A DNA stretch of 64,000 bases, from contig NZ_JAAZWC010000003.1 in assembly GCF_013185195.1 (NCBI RefSeq), forward strand, positions 247,297 to 311,296. The letters are read 5' to 3'. This stretch comes from Saccharibacillus qingshengii. Its GTDB lineage: Bacteria; Bacillota; Bacilli; Paenibacillales; Paenibacillaceae. Made by a program: the position numbers and the translations under genes. Position 1 is the first letter of the stretch; every line of letters begins with the position of its first letter. This document shows positions 38,248 through 47,695 of this stretch, piece after piece. A model generated the notes under the pieces. That model had not been told where the DNA came from. It did no database searches and saw only the letters and a program-made list of their open reading frames with translations.

Positions 38248-38319
38248 CCAAAAGGCTTGGGAATCAACGATTGAACGGCTCGGCCGGCAGGGTGGAAAGG
38301 GAATGAGAGGGCTCTCGAC

Positions 38320-38349
38320 TTGTATTTTGGGTTTTCATTCATGTATAAT
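38320..38349 (+). promoter_or_regulatory. Upstream promoter of the RNase J gene
   Basis: TTGTAT (38320-38325), 18-nt spacer, TATAAT (38344-38349). It would give a leader of about 235 nt before the RNase J start codon. Confidence 0.65.
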
Positions 38350-38386
38350 GGATGCAAGTGACTGGGTGCGGGTTATAGAAAAACAA

Positions 38387-38550
38387 CACGAACCATATTT
38401 GACGGAGGTTCGTGCATCGGCTTGATCGATCGGCATCGGGCGGCTTTTGCGTACAAAAAGCCCTCTCGAAATCGTGAGGTGAAAGTCCTTGTTCGAGCTA
38501 TGCCAAAAACCGTAAAAATAGCAAACGTCCAACATTTATAAAAACAAATA
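38387..38550 (+). other. Structured leader region upstream of RNase J, no gene recognised
   Basis: The 343-nt gap between dapA and the RNase J gene has no convincing protein gene. It holds a hairpin CACGAACC/GGTTCGTG (38387-38394 with 38407-38414), an imperfect hairpin GGCTTTTG/CAAAAAGCC (38442-38462), a CCTC...GAGG hairpin (about 38462-38479) and a 21-codon frame from GTG 38412 to TGA 38475. The frame has GGAGG only 3 nt upstream, so translation is doubtful. Confidence 0.4.
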
Positions 38551-38553
38551 TTG

Positions 38554-38559
38554 TATAAT
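38554..38559 (+). promoter_or_regulatory. Second -10 box close to the RNase J gene
   Basis: A perfect TATAAT 32 nt before the start codon in an AT-rich stretch. No clear -35 lies at 16-18 nt. It would make a very short leader lacking the structured region. Confidence 0.4.
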
Positions 38560-38590
38560 GACTACTATTATTTTAGGAGGTTTATCTATC

Positions 38591-40273
38591 TTGGTAAAGA
38601 AAAACAATACCGCAGAGAAATTGACAATTTTCGCCTTGGGCGGCGTCGGCGAGATCGGCAAGAATATGTATGTCGTTCAGTACGGTGACGATATCGTCGT
38701 CATCGACGCCGGTCTGAAGTTCCCGGAAGAAGACATGCTGGGCATCGACCTGGTTATCCCGGATATCAGTTACCTGACAGAAAATCGCGATAAAGTCAGA
38801 GCGATCATCGTTACTCACGGTCACGAAGATCACATCGGCGGTCTTCCTTATGTCCTCAAACACCTGAACGTGCCGCTGTACGCGACAAAACTGACCCTTG
38901 GTCTGATCGAGAACAAACTTCGCGAAGCGAACCTGCTGGGTGAAACGAAGCGTATTCTGATCAATGCCGATTCCGAACTGAAGCTGGGCAGCACGCTGAC
39001 CGCTACGTTCTTCAAAACAAACCACAGTATTCCGGATTCCGTCGGGGTATGCATCGAAACACCGGAAGGCAATGTCGTTCATACGGGCGACTTTAAATTC
39101 GACCACACGCCGGTCAACGATCAGTTTGCCGATCTGCAGCGTATGGCCGAAATCGGACAAAAAGGCGTTCTGGCTCTGCTGTCCGACAGCACCAACGCCG
39201 AAAAACCGGGCTTTACGCCTTCCGAGCGCAGCGTAGGCGTCGTTCTGGAAGACATTTTCCGCAAAGCCCGCCAGCGTGTAGTCGTTGCGACATTCGCTTC
39301 CAACGTACACCGGATTCAACAGGTCGTAAATGCCGCAGTGGCAACCGATCGCAAGATTGTCGTAATCGGACGCAGCATGGTGAACGTGGTAGCCATCGCT
39401 TCGGAGCTTGGCTATCTGGAAATTCCGGAAGGGATGATCATAGAGCCTGAAGAGATCAACCGCATCGGCGCCGACCGCGTTGCTATTCTGTGCACGGGCA
39501 GTCAGGGCGAGCCGATGTCGGCGCTCAGCCGCATGGCGCGTTCGACGCACCGCAAAGTGGACATTCTGCCGGGCGACACGGTAATCATTGCCGCTACGCC
39601 GGTTCCGGGTAACGAAAAATACGTAGGCCGTACGATTGATGCCCTGTTCCGCCTTGGAGCCGAAGTCATCTACAGCGGTTCGAACAAAGGAGTTCACGTA
39701 TCGGGTCACGGTTCGCAGGAAGAATTGAAGCTGATGCTGAACCTGATGCGTCCGAAATTCTTTATTCCGATCCACGGCGAATACCGAATGCTGCGCAAAC
39801 ACGCACAGCTGGGCGAATCGATCGGTGTCGATCCGGACAACATCTTCCTGATCGATATCGGCGATACGGTTGAAATTCACAACGGCGAAGCCCGCAAAGC
39901 AGGCAAAGTGCCTTCCGGCAACGTTCTGATCGACGGACTGGGTGTAGGCGACGTGGGCAATATCGTTCTGCGTGACCGCAAACTGCTGTCGCAGGACGGA
40001 ATTCTGGTTGTTGTGGTTACGCTCAGCAAGCAGGACGGTCGTATCGTATCGGGACCGGACATCATTTCGCGCGGGTTCGTATATGTGCGTGAGTCCGAAG
40101 GGCTGCTTGACGAAGCAAACCGTGTCGTAACAAGCACGCTGCAGCGTCTGATGAGCGAAAATGTCAACGAGTGGGCTTCGCTCAAATCGGGCGTCAAAGA
40201 CTCGTTGGGACGTTTCCTCTTCGATCAAACCCGTCGTCGTCCGATGATCCTGCCGATCATCATGGAAGTCTAA
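38591..40273 (+). CDS. rnjB: Ribonuclease J (RnjB position)
   Basis: RNase J is a beta-CASP metallo-beta-lactamase nuclease with 5'-3' exonuclease and endonuclease activity on mRNA and rRNA. The 560-residue protein has the metal motif HGHEDHIGG (H76, H78, D80, H81), HTGDFKFD, the beta-CASP segment and the conserved end RPMILPIIMEV. Position after dapA and stretches such as LLSQDGILVVVVTLSKQD and VSGPDIISRGFVYVRESEGL place it with RnjB, though its metal motif is the canonical one. TTG 38591 is 10 nt after AGGAGG. Confidence 0.95.
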   Translation: MVKKNNTAEKLTIFALGGVGEIGKNMYVVQYGDDIVVIDAGLKFPEEDMLGIDLVIPDISYLTENRDKVRAIIVTHGHEDHIGGLPYVLKHLNVPLYATKLTLGLIENKLREANLLGETKRILINADSELKLGSTLTATFFKTNHSIPDSVGVCIETPEGNVVHTGDFKFDHTPVNDQFADLQRMAEIGQKGVLALLSDSTNAEKPGFTPSERSVGVVLEDIFRKARQRVVVATFASNVHRIQQVVNAAVATDRKIVVIGRSMVNVVAIASELGYLEIPEGMIIEPEEINRIGADRVAILCTGSQGEPMSALSRMARSTHRKVDILPGDTVIIAATPVPGNEKYVGRTIDALFRLGAEVIYSGSNKGVHVSGHGSQEELKLMLNLMRPKFFIPIHGEYRMLRKHAQLGESIGVDPDNIFLIDIGDTVEIHNGEARKAGKVPSGNVLIDGLGVGDVGNIVLRDRKLLSQDGILVVVVTLSKQDGRIVSGPDIISRGFVYVRESEGLLDEANRVVTSTLQRLMSENVNEWASLKSGVKDSLGRFLFDQTRRRPMILPIIMEV

Positions 40274-40310
40274 TCAGCCGCACAGCGGTTTTATAATTCG
40301 GGCTTTTCCC

Positions 40311-40360
40311 GCCCTTCTCCGGACGATCTTGCAAACGGTCCCGACGGAGAAGGGCTTTTT
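40311..40360 (+). terminator. Intrinsic terminator after RNase J
   Basis: GCCCTTCTCCG (40311-40321) is perfectly complementary to CGGAGAAGGGC (40345-40355), with a 23-nt loop that can pair further, followed by five T. Confidence 0.88.
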
Positions 40361-40414
40361 GCTTTTTTGACGGAAAAGGGAAGCGGTTTTTATCTGCCTT
40401 TTGGCGAACTTATG

Positions 40415-40423
40415 TGCTATTAT
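40415..40423 (+). promoter_or_regulatory. Extended -10 promoter of ftsK/spoIIIE
   Basis: TGC-TATTAT (40415-40423), 5 of 6 at the -10 with the TGn extension. No good -35 is seen. It lies 34 nt before the start codon. Confidence 0.45.
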
Positions 40424-40457
40424 GGGAAGAGTGTTTTAACGGCAGGAGGGATCGGAA

Positions 40458-43145
40458 TTGGCTCCAAAAAAAGGGACAACGGCACGCGGCGGCAGTAAGC
40501 CTCGTTCGGGCGGCAGCCGCAAGACGCCGGCCAAAAACAGCAAAAAAAAGAACGGGTCGCTTGCGAGCGCTCTTAAATATGAAATTTACGGCATTGTGCT
40601 GATTACCCTGTCCGTGATCGGACTGTCCGGTCAGGCTTTTATCGGTCAGCTGCTGTCGGCAGGTTTCGGTCTGGTACTGGGCAAAGCTTATGCGGTCATT
40701 CCGCTGCTGGGGATCTATACAGGGTTATATCTGATGATTCGGAGGGGACTTCCGTACGGCTGGAGCGCCCGCAAGTCGGGACTGATCCTGATGTCTTTGG
40801 CGGGTGTCCTGATGCTGTCGATTGGAGAGATTCAAGCCCACTCCGAGCTTGAAGGGCAGTTGAGCGCCCAAGGGATTATATCGGCCGCTCAAAGCGATCT
40901 TCATCGGTCGCTTATCGCTCCCGACGCCAAGATGGAACAAACGACTCCGTTCCTGCGCCCGATCGGCGGAGGCTACTTTGGTGCGCTGATGCTGTCGCTG
41001 CTCTTCCTTATGGTCGGGATGGCGGGAGCGAAGCTTGCGGCAGCCGTTCTGCTGATTATCGGGCTGATGCTGATTACCCAGATGTCCTATGTGGACCTGA
41101 TGGGTATGCTGCGGCGCAAAGCCGGCGATGCGGCTCGTTCGGCGGGAGCTCGTCTGAAGGAAGAGCGCGAAGCGTCCGAAGAGCGGAGGATCGAAGCCGA
41201 TGCCCGTTCCAAGGAGAAAGCCGACGCGGCCAAGAGCAGACGCGAAGCGCTGCCGGAACCGGAAGACGGAGGCCGGCGCGGCCTGACCGCCGCTCTGCCT
41301 GGACGCCGCAAAGCTTCCGAAGAAGTCGAAGCTGCGGAAGTGCCTCAGGATGAATTCAAGGTGACAGGCTTCTACGGCGTGCCAAGCGAACAGCGTGAAC
41401 GCGAGACCGTTTCGGTGGAAGAAGAACGGCAGGCGCCGATTATCCGGGACTTTTTCGAGCGTATCCGGGCAGAGAAAAAGATCGATTCGACGCCCGGTAC
41501 CGAGGAGCTTCCGTTATCCGACGATGCCGAAGATTTTATCGCGGCGGAAGAACTTCCGCCGACCGGAATCCCGGCTCCAATGTCGGCGGAGCAGCCGGCA
41601 AACGCCGGATCCGGAGCGACTGCCGCGCCTCTTCCCGAAGGCGATCCGTCGATCCCCGCCGCGGCCGGCGAACTGCTGGAAACTGCCGCGGGCGAGCAGC
41701 TGAAGCCGCCTCCCAAGCCTTATAAACTGCCTCCGCTCAGTCTGCTGGCGATGCCCAAAGAAGACACGACTTCGACAAGTCAAGCGGACTACATGCAGAC
41801 GGCCCGCAAGCTGGAAGCGACGCTGGAAAGCTTTGGCGTTCGTGCCCGCGTACTTGAAGTCGTAAGAGGCCCGGCGGTTACCCGCTACGAGATCCAGCCG
41901 GATGTCGGGGTCAAAGTAAGCCGGATCGTCGGGCTGACCGACGATATCGCCCTGGCGCTCGCCGCCAAAGATATCCGGATGGAAGCGCCGATCCCGGGCA
42001 AGTCCGCAATCGGCATCGAAGTGCCTAACAACGAAGTCTCGATGGTGACGATGCGTGAGGTGATGGATTCGCCGGTATTCGAAGAAGCGGCTTCCAAGCT
42101 TACCGTTGCTTTCGGCCGGGATATTTCGGGTCAGACCATCGTCGGCAACCTGGCCCGGATGCCCCATCTGCTGGTAGCGGGTGCGACGGGTTCGGGCAAA
42201 TCGGTCTGTATCAACGGTATTATTGCAAGTATTCTGTACAAAGCGAAGCCGGACGAAGTCAAATTCCTTATGGTCGATCCCAAGATGGTGGAGCTTAACA
42301 TCTACAACGGGATCCCGCATCTGCTGGCACCGGTCGTAACCGATCCCCGGCGGGCGTCGCTTGCGCTCAAGAAGATCGTTGTCGAGATGGAGAAACGGTA
42401 CGAACTGTTTTCCAAATCGTCCACCCGAAATATCGAAGGCTACAACACGCTGATGAAAGACAATCCTTCGGCGATCCTGCCTTATATCGTCGTCATTGTC
42501 GACGAATTGGCCGATTTGATGATGGTTGCGGCCGGCGACGTCGAAGATGCGATTGCGCGTCTCGCGCAGATGGCACGGGCAGCGGGCATCCATCTGATTA
42601 TTGCCACGCAGCGTCCTTCAGTCGATGTTATTACGGGCGTAATCAAAGCCAATATTCCTTCGCGGATCGCATTCGGCGTCTCGTCGCAGGTCGACTCGCG
42701 GACGATTCTCGATATGGGCGGCGCGGAGAAGCTGCTCGGTAGAGGCGATATGCTCTTTATGCCGATGGGCGCGTCCAAACCGATTCGGGTTCAGGGAGCT
42801 TTTCTCAGCGACAACGAAGTGGAAGAAATTGTTGCGTACTGCAGCGGTCAGGCCGAAGCGGAATACGATACGGCACTGGTTCCGGAAATCGACGAGAATG
42901 CCGCCCAACCGGAAGAGGTCATGGACGAATTGTACGATCAGGCGGTACAAATTGTCGTCGAAGCCAAGCAGGCTTCCGTTTCGCTGCTTCAGCGGCGCAT
43001 GAGAGTCGGGTATACGCGCGCCGGACGTCTGGTTGACACCATGGAAGCCCGCGGCGTAGTCGGCCCTTACGAGGGCAGCAAGCCGCGCGAGGTGCTGATC
43101 TCGATCGAACAGCTGCAGGCCAGCCGGGCGGCGGCCGGTTCTTGA
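40458..43145 (+). CDS. ftsK: DNA translocase FtsK/SpoIIIE
   Basis: This septal pump moves chromosomal DNA through the closing septum. The 895-residue protein has a basic N-terminus, four membrane helices (about residues 40-215), an acidic/Pro-rich linker (about 220-430), the RecA-like motor with Walker [12 protein letters not shown] (about 575) and Walker [13 protein letters not shown], and a C-terminal winged-helix gamma domain ([20 protein letters not shown]) that reads SRS/KOPS sites. TTG 40458 follows GGAGGG by 7 nt. In B. subtilis tepA lies between rnjB and spoIIIE; it is missing here. Confidence 0.95.
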   Translation: MAPKKGTTARGGSKPRSGGSRKTPAKNSKKKNGSLASALKYEIYGIVLITLSVIGLSGQAFIGQLLSAGFGLVLGKAYAVIPLLGIYTGLYLMIRRGLPYGWSARKSGLILMSLAGVLMLSIGEIQAHSELEGQLSAQGIISAAQSDLHRSLIAPDAKMEQTTPFLRPIGGGYFGALMLSLLFLMVGMAGAKLAAAVLLIIGLMLITQMSYVDLMGMLRRKAGDAARSAGARLKEEREASEERRIEADARSKEKADAAKSRREALPEPEDGGRRGLTAALPGRRKASEEVEAAEVPQDEFKVTGFYGVPSEQRERETVSVEEERQAPIIRDFFERIRAEKKIDSTPGTEELPLSDDAEDFIAAEELPPTGIPAPMSAEQPANAGSGATAAPLPEGDPSIPAAAGELLETAAGEQLKPPPKPYKLPPLSLLAMPKEDTTSTSQADYMQTARKLEATLESFGVRARVLEVVRGPAVTRYEIQPDVGVKVSRIVGLTDDIALALAAKDIRMEAPIPGKSAIGIEVPNNEVSMVTMREVMDSPVFEEAASKLTVAFGRDISGQTIVGNLARMPHLLVAGATGSGKSVCINGIIASILYKAKPDEVKFLMVDPKMVELNIYNGIPHLLAPVVTDPRRASLALKKIVVEMEKRYELFSKSSTRNIEGYNTLMKDNPSAILPYIVVIVDELADLMMVAAGDVEDAIARLAQMARAAGIHLIIATQRPSVDVITGVIKANIPSRIAFGVSSQVDSRTILDMGGAEKLLGRGDMLFMPMGASKPIRVQGAFLSDNEVEEIVAYCSGQAEAEYDTALVPEIDENAAQPEEVMDELYDQAVQIVVEAKQASVSLLQRRMRVGYTRAGRLVDTMEARGVVGPYEGSKPREVLISIEQLQASRAAAGS

Positions 43146-43179
43146 TCGCGTAAATGAAAGGCCAATCGATTTCGTCGTT

Positions 43180-43231
43180 CGCAGCTGCGGCGCTTTGCGC
43201 CTCTGCGGATGCCGGGATCTTTTTCGTTTTT
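43180..43231 (+). terminator. Weak terminator candidate after ftsK
   Basis: CGCAG pairs with CTGCG and GGCGC with GCGCC around TTT (43180-43207), followed after 12 nt by T5-CG-T6. The distance between stem and T-run makes it uncertain. Confidence 0.35.
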
Positions 43232-43261
43232 TCGTCCTTTTGGACTGGGGACTCCTCCGGG

Positions 43262-43291
43262 TTGATTCCCCTCTCGGCGTTGGGTTAGAAT
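43262..43291 (+). promoter_or_regulatory. Promoter of the ymfF-ymfH-ymfI cluster
   Basis: TTGATT (43262-43267), 18-nt spacer, TAGAAT (43286-43291), 74 nt before the ymfF start. Confidence 0.6.
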
Positions 43292-43364
43292 AATCAAGAA
43301 TGGTTAAAGTTTAACAATATGAATGGACCGAGCGGAATCCGCCGAAGCCTAAGGAGTGATAACG

Positions 43365-44651
43365 ATGAGTACGACAGGATTTGAACGGGCAGCGGAAGGC
43401 CGGATACGTATCCATGTGCTGCCGACCAAGCGGTTTAAGACATTTGCCGTTTCCCTGTATGCCGGAGCTTCGCTGCAAGAAGAAACGGTAACGCCGATTG
43501 CGCTGACGCCTTTCGTGCTGCGCCGGGGCAGTGCCGCCTATCCCGAGACGATTTTGTTTCGCGAGCGACTCGAAGAATTGTACGGAGCCGGATTCGGTTT
43601 TGATGTATATAAACGCGACGGCAGCCAGATTGTCCAGTTTCGCATGGATACCATCAATGATGCTTTTGTAGGCAAAGAAGAGCAGCTGCTCGAGAACTCG
43701 CTGGCTTTCCTCGGGGAAACGCTGACTCGGCCCGCGTTGGAGAACGGCGTTTTCAAAAGCAAATTCGTCGACGCCGAACGCGATAACGTACGCAAAAAGC
43801 TGGACGCGATCATCAACAACAAAGCCCGTTATGCCGGCGCCCGCTGCGTGGAAGAAATGTTTGCCGGAGAATCCTATCGTCTGAATGCGCTCGGCAAAAG
43901 AGAAGCACTCGAACATCTGGATGCTTCTTCGCTGCACGAATCCTATCGAAAATGGTTGTCGGAAGCGGTACTGGACCTGTACGTGGTCGGCGATGCGACA
44001 CTTGCAGAAGTCCAAGGCATCGTGCATAAGCATTTCGATATTGCCGGACCGGGACATTCGCCGTACGAATACGCAAGAAGCGCCAAAAGCGAAGGGGTAG
44101 GCAACCCGCATATCGTCAAAGAAACGATGGACGTGTCGCAGGGCAAACTCAATATCGGATTCAAAACGTCGATCGACTATGCGGATGACCGTTATGCGTC
44201 GGCGCTTGTCTATAACGGCGTACTGGGCGGCTATCCGCATTCGAAGCTGTTCCAGAACGTGCGGGAAAAAGCGAGCCTGGCCTATTACGCTTCGTCGCAG
44301 TATGAACCGCATAAAGCATTCGGGACGATCCAGTCGGGAATCGAGATCGGCAATTACGACCGTGCGCTGGAGATTATCCGGGTGCAGCTCGATGCCATGA
44401 AAGCGGGAGAGATTACCGAAACCGAACTCAGTCAGACCCAAGCCATGCTCGGCAACGATCTGCGTGAAATTCGCGACTCCGCGTTCCAGATGATTCATCA
44501 CGATTTCGGCGGACGGCTGTCCGGACGCGAACGTTCCGTCTCCGAGCTGCTCGAACAGGTCGAGAGCATGACGGCGCAGCAGGTGGCCGAAGCGGCGCAG
44601 AATTTCCGCCTCGACACCATTTACTTTTTGACGGGAAAAGAGGGGGAATAA
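43365..44651 (+). CDS. ymfF: M16-family protein YmfF (non-catalytic subunit)
   Basis: The 428-residue product has the fold of M16 peptidases but no HxxEH zinc motif: the equivalent region reads YPETILFRERLEELYGAGFG. It keeps the partner features NVREKASLAYYASSQYEPHK. By analogy with mitochondrial processing peptidase it is likely the inactive partner of YmfH, encoded 2 nt downstream. ATG 43365 follows AAGGAGTG by 7 nt. Function in B. subtilis is unknown. Confidence 0.9.
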   Translation: MSTTGFERAAEGRIRIHVLPTKRFKTFAVSLYAGASLQEETVTPIALTPFVLRRGSAAYPETILFRERLEELYGAGFGFDVYKRDGSQIVQFRMDTINDAFVGKEEQLLENSLAFLGETLTRPALENGVFKSKFVDAERDNVRKKLDAIINNKARYAGARCVEEMFAGESYRLNALGKREALEHLDASSLHESYRKWLSEAVLDLYVVGDATLAEVQGIVHKHFDIAGPGHSPYEYARSAKSEGVGNPHIVKETMDVSQGKLNIGFKTSIDYADDRYASALVYNGVLGGYPHSKLFQNVREKASLAYYASSQYEPHKAFGTIQSGIEIGNYDRALEIIRVQLDAMKAGEITETELSQTQAMLGNDLREIRDSAFQMIHHDFGGRLSGRERSVSELLEQVESMTAQQVAEAAQNFRLDTIYFLTGKEGE

Positions 44652-44653
44652 CG

Positions 44654-45934
44654 ATGGAGCGCATTGTCTACAAGCATCTGCAGGAAACGCTGTATTACGA
44701 AAAGCTGGACAACGGGCTCAGTGTTTACGTGCTGCCCAAAGAAGGATTTCAGAAGACATACGCAACCTTCTCGACCCGCTACGGCTCCGTCGACAACCGT
44801 TTCCGCGTGACCGGGCAGGATGAACATCGCGTGCCGGACGGTATCGCCCATTTCCTGGAACACAAAGTATTTGAAGAACCGGAAGGCGACGTGTTTCTGA
44901 AGTTTTCGACGCAGGGGGCTTCTTCCAACGCATTTACCAGCTTCGACCAGACCACCTACCTGTTTTCCGCGACGGAAAAAATCGAAGAAAATCTGGAAAC
45001 GCTCGTTAATTTCGTGCAGAATCCTTACTTTACCGACGAGAACGTCGAAAAGGAAAAAGGCATCATCGGACAGGAAATCCAGATGTATCAGGACAATCCG
45101 GACTGGCGTGTATACTACGGCCTGATTGAAGCGCTGTACAGCGTCCATCCGGTGCATATCGATATTGCGGGCACAATCGAGTCAATCAGCGAAATTACCA
45201 AAGAAACGCTTTATGCCTGCTACCATACGTTTTATCATCCGAGCAATATGCTGCTGTTCGTCGTAGGCGGCGTCGATCCGGAGAAGGTTATCGCGCAGGT
45301 AAAAGCCAACCAGGCCGCCAAAAATTACGGTCCGCAGGCGGAGATCGAGCGTTTCTTCGACCCGGAACCGGAGCAGGTGTCGCAGGAGCGCAAAGAACTG
45401 AATCTGCCCGTCTCGCTGCCGAAGTGCCTGTTCGGGTTCAAGGAAGCGGCCCCGAAAGTGGACGGACCGGAATTGGTCAAGCTCGATCTGACGACAGAAC
45501 TGATGCTGGATCTGCTGCTCGGCAGCAGTACGCCGCTCTATCAGAAATTGTACGACGAAGCGCTGATTACCGACGGTTTCGGCGGGGACTTCCGGGCAAC
45601 GCCGGAATACGCGTTTTCGGTGATCGGGGGAGACACTCGCGATCCCGAGCTGCTGATGGACCGGATCCGCGAAGAATCGGAACGTTTGTCGCAAAGCGGT
45701 TTTGAAGCGAAAGCGTTCGAACGGGCGCGGAAAAAGAAAATCGGCGGCTATCTGCGGATGCTCAATTCCCCGGAAAGTATCGCTCACGAGTTTACCCGCT
45801 ACAAGTTCCGCGGCGGCGATCTGTTTGCCGTATTGGAAATTTACGAGAATATGACCTTGGAAGAAGTAAACGCTCGGCTGCGCGAACATGTACGTTGGGA
45901 TCGGCGCGCCGTATCCGTCGTAAAAGGCGCATGA
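44654..45934 (+). CDS. ymfH: M16-family zinc peptidase YmfH (catalytic subunit)
   Basis: The 426-residue protein carries the inverted zinc motif HFLEH (H66, E69, H70) in PDGIAHFLEHKVFEEPEGDV, and a downstream Glu in EKGIIGQEIQMYQDNP. Paired with the zinc-less YmfF just upstream it probably forms a heterodimeric peptidase chamber; substrates unknown. AGAGGGGGAA precedes the ATG. Its stop overlaps the start of ymfI. Confidence 0.92.
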   Translation: MERIVYKHLQETLYYEKLDNGLSVYVLPKEGFQKTYATFSTRYGSVDNRFRVTGQDEHRVPDGIAHFLEHKVFEEPEGDVFLKFSTQGASSNAFTSFDQTTYLFSATEKIEENLETLVNFVQNPYFTDENVEKEKGIIGQEIQMYQDNPDWRVYYGLIEALYSVHPVHIDIAGTIESISEITKETLYACYHTFYHPSNMLLFVVGGVDPEKVIAQVKANQAAKNYGPQAEIERFFDPEPEQVSQERKELNLPVSLPKCLFGFKEAAPKVDGPELVKLDLTTELMLDLLLGSSTPLYQKLYDEALITDGFGGDFRATPEYAFSVIGGDTRDPELLMDRIREESERLSQSGFEAKAFERARKKKIGGYLRMLNSPESIAHEFTRYKFRGGDLFAVLEIYENMTLEEVNARLREHVRWDRRAVSVVKGA

Positions 45935-46710
45935 TGGCGGACGGGGAAAAAAGAGCCGGTCGGCGCAAGCCTTCCGGCACGGCCGTCCTCGTAACCGGTG
46001 CGTCCGGAGGCATTGGCTCGGCGATCGCCGAGCGTTTTGCCGCGGACGGGTGCCGGGTTGCGCTTCATTATTCTTCATCGGCAGAAGCCGTGCGCGCGGC
46101 GGCGGATCGCTGTGCATCGCTTGGTGCGGCCGAAGTGCTGACGGCACGCGCGGATGTACGCAGCAGAGAGCAGATCCTGCGGATGCGCGATGAACTCAAA
46201 TCGGCGGGCTTTGTCCCCGATGTGCTCGTCAACAATGCCGGGGTATCGCATTACGGGATGCTGTGCGATGTGACGGATGAAGAATGGGACCAAGTGATGG
46301 ATATCAATCTCAAAGGCACTTTTTTGTGCACCCAAGCTTTTATGGGAGAAATGGTTGCGCGGAAATTCGGAAGAATTATCAATATTTCGTCGGTGTGGGG
46401 GCTGACGGGCGCTTCATGCGAAGTGGTCTACTCGGCAGCCAAAGGAGGAATCAACGCCTTTACCAAGGCGCTTGCCAAAGAACTCGCCCTGTCGGGCGTT
46501 TCGGTAAATGCGGTGGCTCCCGGAGCCGTCCGGACGGCTATGCTGGGCACCTTGTCTTCGGAAGAATTGGCGGCTTTGGCGGAAGAAATACCGGTCGGTC
46601 GATTGGCCGAACCGAGCGAGATTGCCGAAACGGTCCGCTTCCTATCGCTTCCGGAATCGTCTTACATGACCGGACAGATTCTGAGCCCGAATGGCGGATG
46701 GGTTACCTAG
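45931..46710 (+). CDS. ymfI: EF-P 5-aminopentanone reductase YmfI (short-chain dehydrogenase)
   Basis: The 259-residue SDR has the nucleotide motif VTGASGGIGSA (about residues 21-31), NNAG, and the catalytic Tyr-Lys pair in YSAAKGG (Y167, K171). In B. subtilis YmfI performs the last reduction in making the 5-aminopentanol modification of elongation factor P; the same role is inferred from synteny with ymfF/ymfH/ymfK. ATG 45931 overlaps the ymfH stop (ATGA); longer frames would run inside ymfH. The ymfJ gene that normally follows is absent. Confidence 0.88.
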   Translation: MMADGEKRAGRRKPSGTAVLVTGASGGIGSAIAERFAADGCRVALHYSSSAEAVRAAADRCASLGAAEVLTARADVRSREQILRMRDELKSAGFVPDVLVNNAGVSHYGMLCDVTDEEWDQVMDINLKGTFLCTQAFMGEMVARKFGRIINISSVWGLTGASCEVVYSAAKGGINAFTKALAKELALSGVSVNAVAPGAVRTAMLGTLSSEELAALAEEIPVGRLAEPSEIAETVRFLSLPESSYMTGQILSPNGGWVT

Positions 46711-46759
46711 GTCAAAAAAGGGCGGCCAGCGGCTTCGTGAAAGATGAAGAATCTGTTTC

Positions 46760-46788
46760 TTGCGTTTAAACGGCATTTTTAATATCAT
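46760..46788 (+). promoter_or_regulatory. Probable promoter of ymfK
   Basis: TTGCGT (46760-46765), 17-nt spacer, TATCAT (46783-46788), in the 155-nt gap where ymfJ would lie. It is 78 nt before the ymfK start. Confidence 0.5.
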
Positions 46789-46865
46789 TAGACGAAGGTT
46801 ACAGCCCAAAGATCAGTTTCGCTTCGAGCTTTAAAATTGCGGGGAACACGGAAGAGAGATGGATC

Positions 46866-47633
46866 ATGGAAACCAAACAATGGTATATGGAATATCGCAT
46901 ACATAAGAATAGGCCGGGTCTTCTCGGAGACATCGCGTCGATTCTGGGGATGCTGGAAGTTAATATCATTACGATCAACGGTGTGGAAGGCCGGACGCGG
47001 GGGATGCTTCTCGAAACGACGGACGACGAGAAAATCCAGCTGCTGGGCGCCATGCTCAAAAAAGTCGACAGCGTCACGGTGACCGCTCTGCGTCCGCCGA
47101 AGCTGGTCGATATTTTGGCGGTGCGCCACGGCAGATATATCGAGCGCGATTCGGACGACCGCAAGACGTTCCGTTTTACGCGCGACGAACTCGGTCTGCT
47201 GGTCGATTTTCTGGGCGAACTTTTCAAGCGCGAAGGCAACCAGGTGATCGGCTTGCGGGGAATGCCGCGTGTGGGCAAGACCGAATCGATTATCGCGGGC
47301 AGCGTCTGTGCCATGAAGCACTGGACGTTCGTTTCGTCGACACTTCTTCGTCAAACGGTGCGCAACCAGATGTCCGAAGAAGAAATGAATCCCAATAACG
47401 TTTTTATTATCGACGGAATTGTCAGTACCATCCGGTCGAACGAAAAGCACTATCAGCTGTTGAAAGAAATCATGGCGATGCCGTGCACGAAAGTGATCGA
47501 GCATCCGGATATTTTCATGCGCGAATCGGAGTACGACCACTCCCAGTTCGACATGATTATCGAGCTGCGAAGCACGCCGGATGAAGAAATCATTTACGAC
47601 ACGTTCGCTACAAGCTACACCGACGATATTTAA
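46866..47633 (+). CDS. ymfK: DUF3388 protein YmfK (ACT-like plus P-loop)
   Basis: The 255-residue protein begins with an ACT-like module (KNRPGLLGDIASILGMLEV then NIITINGVEGRTRG, about residues 12-55), followed by a segment with a perfect Walker A pattern GMPRVGKT (G132-T139) and hydrophobic strands ending VFIIDGIV that could be a Walker B. Family DUF3388 matches B. subtilis YmfK, of unknown function. An ATP-binding, ligand-sensing protein is inferred from these motifs only. GGAAGAGAG precedes the ATG. Confidence 0.87.
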   Translation: METKQWYMEYRIHKNRPGLLGDIASILGMLEVNIITINGVEGRTRGMLLETTDDEKIQLLGAMLKKVDSVTVTALRPPKLVDILAVRHGRYIERDSDDRKTFRFTRDELGLLVDFLGELFKREGNQVIGLRGMPRVGKTESIIAGSVCAMKHWTFVSSTLLRQTVRNQMSEEEMNPNNVFIIDGIVSTIRSNEKHYQLLKEIMAMPCTKVIEHPDIFMRESEYDHSQFDMIIELRSTPDEEIIYDTFATSYTDDI

Positions 47634-47695
47634 ATGCATTGGAGCAAACCGGAATGCCGGCAAGCTTTTGAATACAACGAGGAGGGATGAACGGA

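Noticed and set aside
38476..38488. GAGGTGAAAGTCC resembling a conserved group II intron or RNase P RNA string
   Set aside because: No reverse transcriptase, no domain V or other conserved core, and the gap is only 343 nt. Treated as part of an uncharacterised leader.
43365..44651. YmfF as a catalytic peptidase
   Set aside because: The HxxEH zinc motif is absent; only YmfH downstream carries it.
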